A stretch of 64,000 bases of DNA from the NCBI GenBank assembly GCA_017516765.1, contig JAFXBE010000039.1:1-64000 (forward strand), in the 5' to 3' direction. Under the pieces are notes generated by a model, which did not search any database, was not told the origin of the DNA, and was given only the letters and a program-made list of their open reading frames with translations. Positions 53,083 through 61,669 of this stretch are shown here, piece after piece. The first letter of the stretch is position 1; the number at the start of each line of letters is the position of its first letter. The DNA comes from Clostridia bacterium (GTDB taxonomy: Bacteria > Bacillota > Clostridia > Christensenellales > Aristaeellaceae). Position numbers and translations under genes: made by a program.

Positions 53083-53289
53083 ATGGCAACCGTTACGGTC
53101 AACGAGGATGTCTGCAAGGGCTGCGCGCTGTGCGTGGATGCATGCCCCAAGCACATCATGGAAATTGACAAGTCTCACCTGAACAAAAAGGGCTACCATC
53201 CCGCCCATTGCGCCGACATGGAAGCCTGCATCGGCTGTGCTTTCTGCGCCACCATGTGCCCGGATGCAGCCATCACCGTTGAAAAATAA
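53083..53289 (+). CDS. 2-oxoacid:ferredoxin oxidoreductase, delta (ferredoxin) subunit
   Basis: 68 aa from ATG 53083 (AAAGGAGG upstream). It is an 8Fe ferredoxin-like protein with two CxxCxxCxxxCP motifs, CKGCALCVDACPKHI and CIGCAFCATMCPDAA, which hold two [4Fe-4S] clusters. It would pass electrons from the catalytic subunits to free ferredoxin. It is first of four tightly packed genes in the order delta-alpha-beta-gamma, typical of Vor/Kor enzymes in anaerobes. Confidence 0.93.
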   Translation: MATVTVNEDVCKGCALCVDACPKHIMEIDKSHLNKKGYHPAHCADMEACIGCAFCATMCPDAAITVEK

Positions 53290-53309
53290 GAAGGAAGGTC
53301 GTTAAGCCC

Positions 53310-54683
53310 ATGAGAAAGCTTATGAAGGGCAATGAGGCCATCGCCGAGGCGGCCATCCAGGCCGGATGCCGTTTCTTTTTCGGCTACCCCATCACCCCCC
53401 AGAACCAGATCCCCGAATACATGAGCAAGCGTATGCCCCAGGTGGGCGGCTGCTTCCTCCAGTCTGAAAGCGAAGTGGCAGCCATCAACATGGTCTACGG
53501 CGCAGGCGGCGCAGGCGCACGTGTGATGACCAGCTCCTCCTCCCCCGGAATCAGCCTGAAGCAGGAAGGCATCAGCTACATCGTTGGCGCTGAGGTGCCC
53601 TGCGTGATCGTCAACATGGTGCGCGGCGGCCCCGGTCTGGGCAGCATCCAGCCCGCCCAGAGCGACTACTATCAGGCCACCCGCGGCGGCGGACACGGCG
53701 ACTACCGCATGCCCGTTCTCGCCCCCGGCTCCGTGCAGGAGGCCGTTACCCTGACCCAGGACGCCTTCGATCTGGCAGACCGCTACCGCACCCCCGTTAT
53801 GGTGCTGGGCGACGGTCTGATCGGTCAGATGATGGAGCCTGTGGATATGGATCAGGCTGCCGACCGCAAGCCCGCCGAGGATCTGCCCGCGAAGACCTGG
53901 GCAGCCACCGGTCACAAGCCCACCGACGAGGCTCCCCGCGCCATCATCAACAGCCTGTACATCGATCCCGTGGTGCTGGAGCAGCACTGCATGAAGCTGC
54001 AGGCCAAGTATGACGCCATCGAAGCCGCCGAATGCCGCTGGCAGGAGGAAATGCTGGAGGATGCCGAGATCGTGATCGTTGCCTACGGCACCACCGCCCG
54101 TATCGCCCGCAGCGCCATGCGCAAGTGCCGCGAAAAGGGCATCAAGGTGGGTATGATCCGTCCCATCACCCTGTGGCCCTTCCCCGAAGCCGCCATCCGC
54201 GCCACCCTCAAGACCGCCAAGAAGTTCCTCTGCGTGGAAATGAGCACCGGTCAGATGATCGACGATGTGAAGCTGGCTGTGGAAGGTCAGCGTCCCGTGG
54301 AGTTCTACGGCCGCACCGGCGGTATGGTACCCACCGTGGGCGAGATCGTGGAAAAGCTGGAAAGCATGAACGGCGCAAAGACCGGTGTGGAGCAGCTTCT
54401 CAACCAGACCGGCGCTGCACTGGATCAGGCTGCCAATGCTGCCCAGAAGACTTTTGCCAGCATCGGTCAGAAGATCGAGCAGAAGGTGAACGATCCCGCT
54501 TTCGTGCAGAAGACCGAAGAGCTGAAGCAGAAGACCGGCGAGTTTGCCGGCAAGGCGCTGGACGGGCTCGCCAAGGGCGCGACCCTGCTGGGCGAAGGCC
54601 TCAACAAGGCTTTCGGCGCGCTGAGCGGTCTGGTAAGCGGCGAAAAGAAGAACGATAACAACGATAAGGAGGGCAACGAATAA
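53310..54683 (+). CDS. vorB: 2-oxoacid:ferredoxin oxidoreductase, alpha subunit (VorB/KorA-like) with C-terminal tail
   Basis: 457 aa from ATG 53310. The first 350 residues are a standard alpha subunit: [20 protein letters not shown] and [49 protein letters not shown], and a C-terminal [16 protein letters not shown]. It oxidatively decarboxylates 2-oxoacids (branched-chain or 2-oxoglutarate) to acyl-CoA with TPP bound by the beta subunit. An extra tail of about 100 residues (353-457) is helical and amphipathic ([40 protein letters not shown]), ending in a polar, Lys/Asn/Asp-rich stretch. This tail is not part of the family fold. VorB against KorA cannot be settled by sequence alone. Confidence 0.9.
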   Translation: MRKLMKGNEAIAEAAIQAGCRFFFGYPITPQNQIPEYMSKRMPQVGGCFLQSESEVAAINMVYGAGGAGARVMTSSSSPGISLKQEGISYIVGAEVPCVIVNMVRGGPGLGSIQPAQSDYYQATRGGGHGDYRMPVLAPGSVQEAVTLTQDAFDLADRYRTPVMVLGDGLIGQMMEPVDMDQAADRKPAEDLPAKTWAATGHKPTDEAPRAIINSLYIDPVVLEQHCMKLQAKYDAIEAAECRWQEEMLEDAEIVIVAYGTTARIARSAMRKCREKGIKVGMIRPITLWPFPEAAIRATLKTAKKFLCVEMSTGQMIDDVKLAVEGQRPVEFYGRTGGMVPTVGEIVEKLESMNGAKTGVEQLLNQTGAALDQAANAAQKTFASIGQKIEQKVNDPAFVQKTEELKQKTGEFAGKALDGLAKGATLLGEGLNKAFGALSGLVSGEKKNDNNDKEGNE

Positions 54684-55435
54684 TGGCTGTTGTGTTCAAG
54701 AAGACCAATATGCTCACCGATAAGCCCTTCCACTACTGCCCCGGCTGCACCCACGGCATTATCCACCGTCTGGTGGCCGAGGTGCTGGAAGAGCTGGGCA
54801 TCGGCGAAACCGCCATCGGCGTTGCGCCCGTTGGCTGCGCTGTTTTTGCCTACGATTACTTTAACTGCGACATGATGGAAGCCGCCCACGGTCGTGCTCC
54901 CGCTGTCGCCACCGGCGCAAAGCGCGTGCACCCCGACAAGGCCGTGTTCACCTATCAGGGCGACGGCGACCTTGCCAGCATCGGCGCTGCCGAGATCGTT
55001 CACGCTGCCACCCGCGGCGAGAAGATCACCGTTATCTTTGTGAACAATGCCATTTACGGCATGACCGGCGGTCAGATGGCGCCCACCACCCTGCCCGGAC
55101 AGGTGACCACCACCAGCCCCTACGGTCGCGATACCAACCACTGCGGCTTCCCCGTGAAGGTGAGCGAGATGCTCTCCACCCTCAACGGCCCCGCTTACAT
55201 TGAGCGCGTAAGCGTGCACGATGTGCCCCACATCAAGAAGGCAAAGGCTGCCATCAAGAAGGCCTTTACCCTGCAGATGGAAGGCAAGGGCTTCACGCTG
55301 GTCGAAGTGATCTCTTCCTGCCCCACCAACTGGGGAAAGACCCCCAAGGAAGCCCTGGAATGGGTCAAGAGCGACATGCTCCCCGCCTATCCCCTCGGCG
55401 TGTACAAGGACATCACGGCAGGAGGCGAGGAGTAA
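54683..55435 (+). CDS. 2-oxoacid:ferredoxin oxidoreductase, beta (TPP-binding) subunit
   Basis: 250 aa; ATG 54683 overlaps the alpha stop as TAATG. TPP and cluster contacts are visible: HYCPGCTHGIIHRLVAEVL, GVAPVGCAVFAYDYF, the TPP motif GDGDLASIGAAEIVHAA with VNNAIYGMTGGQMAPTT, and VEVISSCPTNWGKTP. It decarboxylates the 2-oxoacid and, with alpha, reduces the clusters. The close coupling supports equal production of the subunits. Confidence 0.93.
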   Translation: MAVVFKKTNMLTDKPFHYCPGCTHGIIHRLVAEVLEELGIGETAIGVAPVGCAVFAYDYFNCDMMEAAHGRAPAVATGAKRVHPDKAVFTYQGDGDLASIGAAEIVHAATRGEKITVIFVNNAIYGMTGGQMAPTTLPGQVTTTSPYGRDTNHCGFPVKVSEMLSTLNGPAYIERVSVHDVPHIKKAKAAIKKAFTLQMEGKGFTLVEVISSCPTNWGKTPKEALEWVKSDMLPAYPLGVYKDITAGGEE

Positions 55436-55971
55436 TGGAAAAGCAATTTTTGATCGCCGGTTTCGGCGGACAGGGCGTTCTGCTGATCGGTCAGCTGATC
55501 GCCAAGGCTGCCATGCGTGAAGACTTTGAAGTAAGCTGGATGCCCAGCTACGGTCCCGAAATGCGCGGCGGCGAAGCCAACTGCGCCGTGGTGATCAGCG
55601 ATGAGGAGATCGGCTCTCCCCTGGTGACCGAGCCCCCCGTTCTGGTAGCCATGAACAAGCCCAGCCTTGCCAAATTTATGCCCAAGATGGCTCCCGGCGG
55701 CATCCTGCTCTACAACGCCTCCCTGATCGAGGATGTGGAGCTGCGGGACGATGTGACCGTGATCCCCGTACCCTGCAACCAGATCGCCGAAGAGCTGGGC
55801 AACCAGCGCACCGCCAACATGGTCATGCTGGGCGCGGTGCTGGGCGCGACCCGGTTCGTGGGTGCGGACTCCCTCAAGGAGACCCTCCGGGAGTGGCTGG
55901 GCGAGAAGCGCGCCGCCATGCTGGACATCAACTGGCAGGCCATTGAGCGCGGTCAGGCGCTGAACGCGTAA
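55435..55971 (+). CDS. 2-oxoacid:ferredoxin oxidoreductase, gamma subunit
   Basis: 178 aa; ATG 55435 again overlaps the previous stop as TAATG. GFGGQGVLLIGQLIAKAAM at the start, SYGPEMRGGEANCAVVISD and the C-terminal NMVMLGAVLGATRFV are diagnostic of the gamma subunit, which binds the CoA side of the reaction. It is last in the operon; a compound palindrome and a terminator follow. Confidence 0.93.
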   Translation: MEKQFLIAGFGGQGVLLIGQLIAKAAMREDFEVSWMPSYGPEMRGGEANCAVVISDEEIGSPLVTEPPVLVAMNKPSLAKFMPKMAPGGILLYNASLIEDVELRDDVTVIPVPCNQIAEELGNQRTANMVMLGAVLGATRFVGADSLKETLREWLGEKRAAMLDINWQAIERGQALNA

Positions 55972-55992
55972 GCGATTTTTTCAGGCGGTTGA

Positions 55993-56042
55993 ATGCAGGG
56001 GCTCTGCCCCTGGAAACCCGCACAAGGGGCAATGCCCCTTAT
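55993..56042. repeat. Compound palindrome after the oxidoreductase operon
   Basis: TGCAGGGGCTCTGCCCCTG followed by AAGGGGCAATGCCCCTT: the same two-palindrome order as at 29738-29790. Confidence 0.7.
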
Positions 56043-56061
56043 GGATCCTGACAAATGATAT

Positions 56062-56103
56062 GATCCCCCATGCAGACAGGTTGCTGCATGGGGGATCTTT
56101 TTC
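56062..56103 (+). terminator. Terminator of the oxidoreductase operon
   Basis: A 14-bp stem (GATCCCCCATGCAG at 56062-56075 with 56084-56097) is followed by TTTTTC. Confidence 0.9.
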
Positions 56104-56123
56104 GGTTATTGACGTTTCCGGGT

Positions 56124-57230
56124 TCAGCAGTTTACAGCGATCAGCGGGATGGTCATTTCCTCCGGGGTGATGCCGGCGTGGTTGCCCTTATGGTCGGAGG
56201 GGGCGTTGACGATATCCAGATCGGATACGGCGATGGCGATGTATTCCCCCAGCATGCCCTCCAGCAGCGGGTGGTTCTCGCCTGTGCCGAAAAGCTGTTT
56301 TTCCAGCACCTGCTCTTTGGTCAGCAGCATGAACTGCTCGGGGAAATGCTTGGCAAAGGCTGCTTCCAGCTGCTTTTCCATCCCGGGCTTCACAAACAGA
56401 TTGACCGTGCGCAGCTCGATGGAGGGCATGCGCACAAGGCACTCCGCAATCTCCGGATAGCGCAGCAGCTCTGCGCCGCGGGTGGAGATATGACCATGGT
56501 CGGCGGTGATCAGCAGCAGGGTATCCGTAAGGCGGGATGCCATCTCCGCAACCCGCTTTTCGATCTGCCGCATCAGCTGCCCCACTGCTTCCCCCTCCAC
56601 GCCGTTTTTGTGCATCAGGGTATCCAGCGCATCCCAGTAGGCGTAAATGTAGGACGGTTCATCCTTTGCGCACAGCTCCTCCACATCATGCAGGAAGGTA
56701 TCCAGCGATGGCAGGTTACCGGGCTGATACGGCGGCAGGAAAGGCAGACGGGCATACGTCTGTGTGCCGGTTTCGGCGATCCTGTCCTTCAGGCTGCGGT
56801 AAGGCACGTACGTCCAGGGCACATTGCATTCCTGAATGGCTTCGCCGGTATCGTTGTCTGCATTCCAATAGTAGATCACATTCCGATCCACCTGCGGGAA
56901 ATAGCCAACCCAGCCCAGCCAGCCGGACTGGTTGGGGGTGAGCCCGCTGAGCATGGCGGTGGTGGCCGCTACCGTGGTGGGCGGGAAGGTGGAGGAATAC
57001 GGAGTGACCAGATGGCTACGGAAGAAACCATCCGGCGCAAGGTGCATCTCCATATTGCTGACGCCCATGCCATCGATCAGCAGCACCAGTACATGCTTCG
57101 CGGGGTGTGCCTCCAGAAGCGCATCGGCGGCGGGCAGGGTGGGATTGGGCGGCGTGATCCCGTAATGCGCCAGCAGGGAGCATGCCAGATTGGCAATACA
57201 GTTTTGGTAATCCGGATACTGAACGGACAT
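56124..57230 (-). CDS. Alkaline-phosphatase-superfamily nucleotide pyrophosphatase/phosphodiesterase-like protein
   Basis: 368 aa from ATG 57230 (GGGAGG upstream); the longer frame crosses the promoter. LVLLIDGMGVSNMEMHL gives the first metal Asp, TPYSSTFPPTTVAATTAMLS the catalytic Thr loop, YAYWDALDTLMHKNG the Asp/His metal site, LLITADHGHIS the second Asp-His and DHKGNHAGI the last His. This is the type I phosphodiesterase/nucleotide pyrophosphatase branch. There is no signal peptide, so the substrate is cytosolic and unknown. It is monocistronic with a clear promoter. Confidence 0.88.
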   Translation of the reverse strand: MSVQYPDYQNCIANLACSLLAHYGITPPNPTLPAADALLEAHPAKHVLVLLIDGMGVSNMEMHLAPDGFFRSHLVTPYSSTFPPTTVAATTAMLSGLTPNQSGWLGWVGYFPQVDRNVIYYWNADNDTGEAIQECNVPWTYVPYRSLKDRIAETGTQTYARLPFLPPYQPGNLPSLDTFLHDVEELCAKDEPSYIYAYWDALDTLMHKNGVEGEAVGQLMRQIEKRVAEMASRLTDTLLLITADHGHISTRGAELLRYPEIAECLVRMPSIELRTVNLFVKPGMEKQLEAAFAKHFPEQFMLLTKEQVLEKQLFGTGENHPLLEGMLGEYIAIAVSDLDIVNAPSDHKGNHAGITPEEMTIPLIAVNC

Positions 57231-57270
57231 ATCCCGAACCTCCCTTTCGTTCGTGTTTGTTTTAGCGTAC

Positions 57271-57299
57271 ATCATAGCACAGATGGGGCAGGATTTCAA
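57271..57299 (-). promoter_or_regulatory. Promoter of the phosphodiesterase-like gene
   Basis: Minus strand TTGAAA (57294-57299), 17 bases ending GTGC, TATGAT (57271-57276): an extended -10. Confidence 0.75.
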
Positions 57300-57344
57300 C
57301 ACAAAAGAAGCCCCCGAACCGGTCATTCACCGATTCGGGGGCTT
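57300..57344 (-). terminator. Terminator of the acyl-carrier-like gene
   Basis: The stem AAGCCCCCGAA-CCGG with CCGA-TTCGGGGGCTT (57308-57322 and 57330-57344, one mismatch) is followed on the minus strand by CTTTTGTG. Confidence 0.8.
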
Positions 57345-57451
57345 GGGGTATATGCCGTCCGGCGAGCGGTAAAATCGACGCTTACGCGGCCTTTCCCGCC
57401 GGGAACAGCCTGTGGGGACAAAGGTTTTTCGGTGACACCGTGCTGCTGCCA

Positions 57452-57703
57452 TCAGATGTGGGGATCATCCGCGCCGATGCCCTGGGCTGCCAGATAATCC
57501 AGCAGGTCGCCAAGGGTGGAAAGCTCCTTCTCCCAGTCAAGGGTACGCCCACACTGCGCCTCGATCATCGCCACCAGCCCCAGACCGTCTTCTGCGGTAA
57601 GACACAGATCTTCCTCCAGACGGGTCCGGCGGGTAAAGGCGGTGTGGACTGTATCCGGTTTGAGCCAGATAAGCATCTCCCGCAGTTCTTCCATATCTGC
57701 CAT
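57452..57703 (-). CDS. Acyl-carrier-protein-like small protein lacking the phosphopantetheine serine
   Basis: 83 aa from ATG 57703; the ribosome site is weak, so the start is uncertain (ATG two codons later is possible). The four-helix pattern and key hydrophobic positions follow acyl carrier proteins: RLEEDLCLTAEDGLGLVAMI aligns with the helix-II region of ACP, and STLGDLLDYLA with the last helix. The residue aligned with the serine of the DSL motif is Ala, so it cannot carry the prosthetic group if the alignment is right. It stands alone and no lipid or polyketide genes are near. A structural or regulatory role is possible; a decaying gene is the alternative. Confidence 0.55.
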   Translation of the reverse strand: MADMEELREMLIWLKPDTVHTAFTRRTRLEEDLCLTAEDGLGLVAMIEAQCGRTLDWEKELSTLGDLLDYLAAQGIGADDPHI

Positions 57704-57802
57704 GGTTTATTGCCGGGCGTTGGTCTGCGCCCCTGCTCCTTTCTGCTTACCATGGTAAGGGACGGGGTTCTCGGAAGCATCAACTGTTCCTCAAGGATCG
57801 TT

Positions 57803-57839
57803 GAACATCAAAAGGAGGGAAGTGCGGCTTCCCTCCTTT
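57803..57839 (-). terminator. Terminator of the alpha/beta hydrolase gene
   Basis: A 12-bp stem AAAGGAGGGAAG (57811-57822) with 57828-57839 is followed on the minus strand by TTGATG after a T-run. Confidence 0.8.
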
Positions 57840-57867
57840 GATATGCGGATTGATATGCAATATTCTG

Positions 57868-58773
57868 TTATGCCTTGCTGTCCAGCCATGCAACCAGATC
57901 GCCCAGTACCTCGGCACGGTTGATCTCGTTGAGCATCTCATGCCTGCCGCCCTCGTACAGCTTCAGGGAGATATCCTTTGCCCCGGCGGCTTTCAATTCC
58001 TCGTACACCTTGCGTACACCTGCGCCGTTTGCGCCCACCGGATCCTTGTCGCCGCTGAACAGGTAGACCGGTACCTCCGGGTTGATGGCAGAGAGCTTCT
58101 CCGGGTAGAGCATACGCAGCCCGTCGAACATATCGCCGTATGCCTTGGCGGTGAACATGAAGCCGCAGAGCGGATCGGCGGCGTAGAGATCCACCTGCGC
58201 CGCATCCCGGGTAAGCCAGTCGCAGTCGGTGCGGGGATGATCCACAGCCTTGTTATTGGCGGAGAAATTCATATTGTGCAGCAGCTTGCAGGGCTTGGCT
58301 GCGCCGCCCAGCAGCCCCTGCACCGCGGCGATGATGCCGCCTGCGGTAAGGATGGGCTTGGTAAAGTGCCCCGTACCGCTGATGATGAGCCCGTCCAGAT
58401 CGCCATGGCGCAGGGCATAGCACCGGGCCACAAAGCTGCCCATGCTGTGCCCCAGCAAGAAATAAGGCACACCGGGGAACCGTTCCTGTGCCCAGCGGCG
58501 TACGCTGTGGGTATCGCTGAGCACCGCTTCCCAGCCGTTTTCATCGGCAAAATAGCCCTTGATCTTTGCCAGCCTGCCATGCCCCAGATGGGTATGCCCC
58601 ACCACATGGTAGCCTGCGGCATTGAGGGCAAGCGCAGCGTCGCTGTAGCGGGCAATATGCTCTGCCATGCCGTGCACCAGCTGCACAACGCCCTTTACCT
58701 GCCCTTCGCAGGGCCAGCAAAGCAACTCCAGCTCCTGCCCGGTTACGGAACGGATCGTGGTTTCCTGTACCAT
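57868..58773 (-). CDS. Alpha/beta hydrolase, monoacylglycerol-lipase-like
   Basis: 301 aa from ATG 58773 (GAGGGGGG upstream). VVQLVHGMAEHIARY is the oxyanion-hole segment (HGMAEH is typical of the serine aminopeptidase S33/lysophospholipase group). FLLGHSMGSFVARCYALRH holds the nucleophile Ser, YLFSGDKDPVG the Asp, and YEGGRHEMLNE the catalytic His. It is cytosolic. Members cleave monoacylglycerols or lysophospholipids. It is monocistronic with its own terminator. Confidence 0.9.
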   Translation of the reverse strand: MVQETTIRSVTGQELELLCWPCEGQVKGVVQLVHGMAEHIARYSDAALALNAAGYHVVGHTHLGHGRLAKIKGYFADENGWEAVLSDTHSVRRWAQERFPGVPYFLLGHSMGSFVARCYALRHGDLDGLIISGTGHFTKPILTAGGIIAAVQGLLGGAAKPCKLLHNMNFSANNKAVDHPRTDCDWLTRDAAQVDLYAADPLCGFMFTAKAYGDMFDGLRMLYPEKLSAINPEVPVYLFSGDKDPVGANGAGVRKVYEELKAAGAKDISLKLYEGGRHEMLNEINRAEVLGDLVAWLDSKA

Positions 58774-58888
58774 CAAAAGCCCCCCTCTTTGGTATTGGAT
58801 GAAATTTTGATAACTCAAATGCCGTATGCAGGTAATCATGTACTGTTACTATTCCCGACAGGCAGGGAAAATTCCTGCCGCAACAAAT

Positions 58889-58918
58889 GAAAAAACCGCC
58901 CGCCAATACAGCGGACGG
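58889..58918 (-). terminator. Terminator of the SDR gene
   Basis: Minus-strand stem CCGTCCGC with GCGGGCGG (58896-58903 and 58911-58918) is followed by TTTTTTC. It is separated from the SDR stop by the repeat at 58957. Confidence 0.8.
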
Positions 58919-58956
58919 CAACAATACATTCCCCCTGCGCCCGTGTAACGGGCGCA

Positions 58957-59012
58957 GCAAGAGGGGTGCAGGGGTCTCAGACCCCTGCCGGGGGCGTGGG
59001 GGCAGCGCCCCC
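58957..59012. repeat. Compound palindrome after the SDR gene
   Basis: GGTGCAGGGG-TCTCAGA-CCCCTGCC and GTGGGGGC-A-GCGCCCCCAC, with the same layout as the first 50 bases of the repeats at 21945 and 34107. It lies between the stop codon and the terminator. Confidence 0.7.
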
Positions 59013-59028
59013 ACATCCCTCCCAAGAC

Positions 59029-59781
59029 TCACTTCCCGTAAGGGCTGTCGAACTCCCGCTCGGCCTTGGCGACGGCATCTTCCAGCGTCATGCCGGCAAA
59101 GTTCTGCGCACCAAGGAAACGGCCGCACTTGCGGTCATCCACGAAAGCGCCCACCACGATGCCGGGGATGGCGCTTTCGGGGGCGTTGGGGGCATGCTGT
59201 CCGCCCAGATCGGTGCGGCACCAGCCGGGATCGGTCAGGTTGATGAGCACATCGGTACCCTCGTACTTCATGCCCAGATCGATGGTCACCTTATCCAGCG
59301 CGGCCTTGCTGGCGGAATAGCCCGCCTGCTGGGGATCCAGATTGATGCCGCTGGTGGTGTTGAGGATGCGCCCGAAGCCCCGCTGCTGCATCTTGGGCAG
59401 GAAGTGGTAGCAGATCATCATGGGGGCAATGGTGTTTACGTTGAAGCTGACCAGATAATCCTCCTTGGGGGTGGAGAGATAATCGGTGCGGTAGGCGATC
59501 TGCAGACCGGCATTGTTGAGCACGATATCCACAGGCACGTTCAGGGCATCGATATCGGCGAGCATTTTTTCCACGGCGGCAAGATCGTTCAGTTCGGCTA
59601 CCACGCTGTAGGCGGATACGCCCAGCGCTTCCACCTCGGCCTTTACCTTGGCGGTGCCTTCGAGAGTGCGGCTGTGCAGGATCAGGTTGCAGCCCTGCTG
59701 TGCCATAAAGACGGCGGTCAGATAGCCGATGCCGCGGCTTGCGCCGGTAATGAGCGCCCATCTGCCTTTACCATTGACCAT
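59029..59781 (-). CDS. Short-chain dehydrogenase/reductase
   Basis: 250 aa from ATG 59781 (GAGGAGGA upstream). It has a classical Rossmann fold: ITGASRGIGYLTAVFMAQQG (TGxxxGIG), VDIVLNNAGLQIAY (NNAG), LNTTSGIN with the catalytic Ser, and YSASKAALDKV (YxxxK). It is NAD(P)-dependent; the length is standard. Substrate unknown. The C-terminal DDRKCGRFLGAQNFAGMTLE is a family-typical lid. No operon partner is evident, as the next genes upstream belong to an ABC transporter. Confidence 0.92.
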   Translation of the reverse strand: MVNGKGRWALITGASRGIGYLTAVFMAQQGCNLILHSRTLEGTAKVKAEVEALGVSAYSVVAELNDLAAVEKMLADIDALNVPVDIVLNNAGLQIAYRTDYLSTPKEDYLVSFNVNTIAPMMICYHFLPKMQQRGFGRILNTTSGINLDPQQAGYSASKAALDKVTIDLGMKYEGTDVLINLTDPGWCRTDLGGQHAPNAPESAIPGIVVGAFVDDRKCGRFLGAQNFAGMTLEDAVAKAEREFDSPYGK

Positions 59782-59845
59782 TGTGTTTTCCTCCTCATGT
59801 TTGTGTATGGATTGCATCCCTGCGCCGGGATGCGGACAAACTGCT

Positions 59846-60673
59846 TTACTCGGGCTGGCGGGTGCCGCGCATGACCAGATAACCCAGCACCAGAGTGACG
59901 CCGCCTGCTACGCCCTGAATGGTCTGCCAGTTCTCGCCCACAAACTTGGCGGCCTTCTGCAGCCAGGAGATAAACTTGAGCATCAGCGCCACCAATTCGT
60001 TCTGCCCGCCGCTCTCCAGCATGGCGGATGCCTCGTTGATGGCGGGCAGGAGCAGGAGGGTAAACAGCAGCGCAGGCACGCCCACCAGCACCAGAATGGT
60101 GGGGATCTTCCAGCGGCGCAGGCAGCATGCCACAAAATAGAAGATCGCTGCGTATTCAAGGATCCACAACAGCTGCATGGGCAGTTCCTTCAGGGTGGAG
60201 AGAAGACCGCCAAGCAGGTATTCGCCCAAGGGGGCCGGGACCGCCATGGTAACATTCTTCCCCGCCTGCGCCAACAGAACGCCGGGAACGGCAAACACTG
60301 CATTGAGCAATGCGGACAGCACCAGATAGACTGCTCCCGTCAGGAACAGGGACAGCAGATTACTGAGCCACACAGAGGTGCGGGGTGTACCGAAGCGCAG
60401 AAGGAAGGTGGTTTCACTCTTGGCAACGGGGAAGCTGCAGCAGAAGATGAGCAGCAGCGCAACGGAAAAATCGGACTGGACGGGGGTAACGGTGGTTTCC
60501 AGCACACCGAGAAACGCCAGACCCAGATCCACGATCTGCACCGCCGCCATCACTGCCAGCAGGAACACTGCCAGCCTGCGCCTGCGCAGCCACTGGTAGC
60601 GCAGCGCACCGCCGAAGCGGGAAAGCCTGAACCAGCCTTTGTTTTCAACCACAGAAGCAAGACGGTTTTCCAT
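59846..60673 (-). CDS. ABC-2-type permease subunit
   Basis: 275 aa; ATG 60673 overlaps the ATPase stop as TAATG. About six hydrophobic segments (FLLAVMAAVQIVDLGLAFLG, SNLLSLFLTGAVYLVLSALL, IPTILVLVGVPALLFTLLLL, GVAGGVTLVLGYLVM) and a basic N-terminal cytosolic stretch (LRYQWLRRRRL) suggest the membrane half of an exporter. Sequence motifs are weak, as usual for this group. The partner ATPase is the coupled gene upstream. The cargo is unknown. Confidence 0.82.
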   Translation of the reverse strand: MENRLASVVENKGWFRLSRFGGALRYQWLRRRRLAVFLLAVMAAVQIVDLGLAFLGVLETTVTPVQSDFSVALLLIFCCSFPVAKSETTFLLRFGTPRTSVWLSNLLSLFLTGAVYLVLSALLNAVFAVPGVLLAQAGKNVTMAVPAPLGEYLLGGLLSTLKELPMQLLWILEYAAIFYFVACCLRRWKIPTILVLVGVPALLFTLLLLPAINEASAMLESGGQNELVALMLKFISWLQKAAKFVGENWQTIQGVAGGVTLVLGYLVMRGTRQPE

Positions 60674-61593
60674 TATTCATCCGCCTCCTCAATGTCCGGC
60701 TCGACGCCGTTGTGAGTCTGGGCAAGGAACACGAACAGCCGCTGCAGGCTGATGGGTGCGATCTGCACCTTGCCTTCTTCCTTGAGCCGCTGCCCTTCGG
60801 TAACGCTGTTGAGCCGCAGATGGCGCACCAGAGAGCCTGCCACCGTTTCCTCCCGGAGGATGGTCATGCCCTTGGTTTCCTCCCGCACGGCATCCGGCGC
60901 ACCGGAAACGCTCAGGTAGATCCGGTTGATGTCCTCCATCTGCGCCTGACAGAGCAGGTGACCCTTATCGATCATCACTGCGCTGTCCAGCACCCGTGCC
61001 ACCTCATCGATCAGGTGGGTGGAGAGCAGGAAGGTGCGATTGGGATCCTGCTGTTTTTCTTCCAGCAGCAGGTCGTAAAACCGTTCGCGCATGACCGCAT
61101 CCAGTCCCAGACTGGGCTCGTCGAACACGGTGAACAGTGCGCCGGAGCTGAGCCCCACCGCCAGCAGGGCGGCGGTCTTCATGCCGCGGCTGAAACCCTT
61201 GAGAGGCTTGGTATAGGGCAATTCAAACTGCTCCAGCAGCTCCATGGCCCGCTGCTTCTTCCAGCCGGGAAAGAGACCGGCGCAGACAAAGAACAGCTGC
61301 TTGATGTTCTTCAGCTTGCCGAAATCGGGGGTATCGCCGATCACGCACAGGCTGGCAAGGGCGGGGGTGTTGTTGTAGATGCGCTGACCAAACAGCCATG
61401 CGTTGCCTTCCTTGTGCTTCAACTGCCCGGAAACGATGCGCAGCAGCGTGCTTTTGCCTGCGCCGTTCCGCCCCAGCAGACCCACGATCTGCCCGGGGGC
61501 AATGGCAAAGGTGAGCCCGTCCAACGCCTGGGTCTTGCCAAAACGCTGGCTGAGCGCCTCCGCCTCAAAGACGGGAACGATTTGATCCTGCAT
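60673..61593 (-). CDS. ABC transporter ATP-binding protein
   Basis: 306 aa from ATG 61593 (AAGGAGG upstream). Walker A is GLLGRNGAGKSTLLRI, the signature GFSRGMKTAALLAVGLSSGA, Walker B LFTVFDEPSLGLD, and the switch His is in FLLSTHLIDEVARV. About 80 C-terminal residues form an accessory domain. The YtrB/CcmA-like ATPases that work with ABC-2 permeases have this layout, but the GntR regulator often found with Ytr systems is absent here. The permease gene overlaps its stop codon. Confidence 0.92.
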   Translation of the reverse strand: MQDQIVPVFEAEALSQRFGKTQALDGLTFAIAPGQIVGLLGRNGAGKSTLLRIVSGQLKHKEGNAWLFGQRIYNNTPALASLCVIGDTPDFGKLKNIKQLFFVCAGLFPGWKKQRAMELLEQFELPYTKPLKGFSRGMKTAALLAVGLSSGALFTVFDEPSLGLDAVMRERFYDLLLEEKQQDPNRTFLLSTHLIDEVARVLDSAVMIDKGHLLCQAQMEDINRIYLSVSGAPDAVREETKGMTILREETVAGSLVRHLRLNSVTEGQRLKEEGKVQIAPISLQRLFVFLAQTHNGVEPDIEEADE

Positions 61594-61611
61594 GGGAATT
61601 CCTCCTTGGTA

Positions 61612-61656
61612 TGCTGCAACAGAAACATTGCCCACGCGGGGAATGCGTGGGCAATG
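61612..61656 (-). terminator. Terminator of leuS
   Basis: A 12-bp stem CATTGCCCACGC (61626-61637) with 61645-61656 is followed on the minus strand by TTTCTGTT. Confidence 0.85.
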
Positions 61657-61669
61657 GAGCAAAAGCTGC

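Noticed and set aside
59029-59781. SDR gene considered as kduD, the usual partner of kduI
   Set aside because: It is 13 kb from kduI on a separate transcript, and nothing in the sequence singles out KduD among SDR enzymes.
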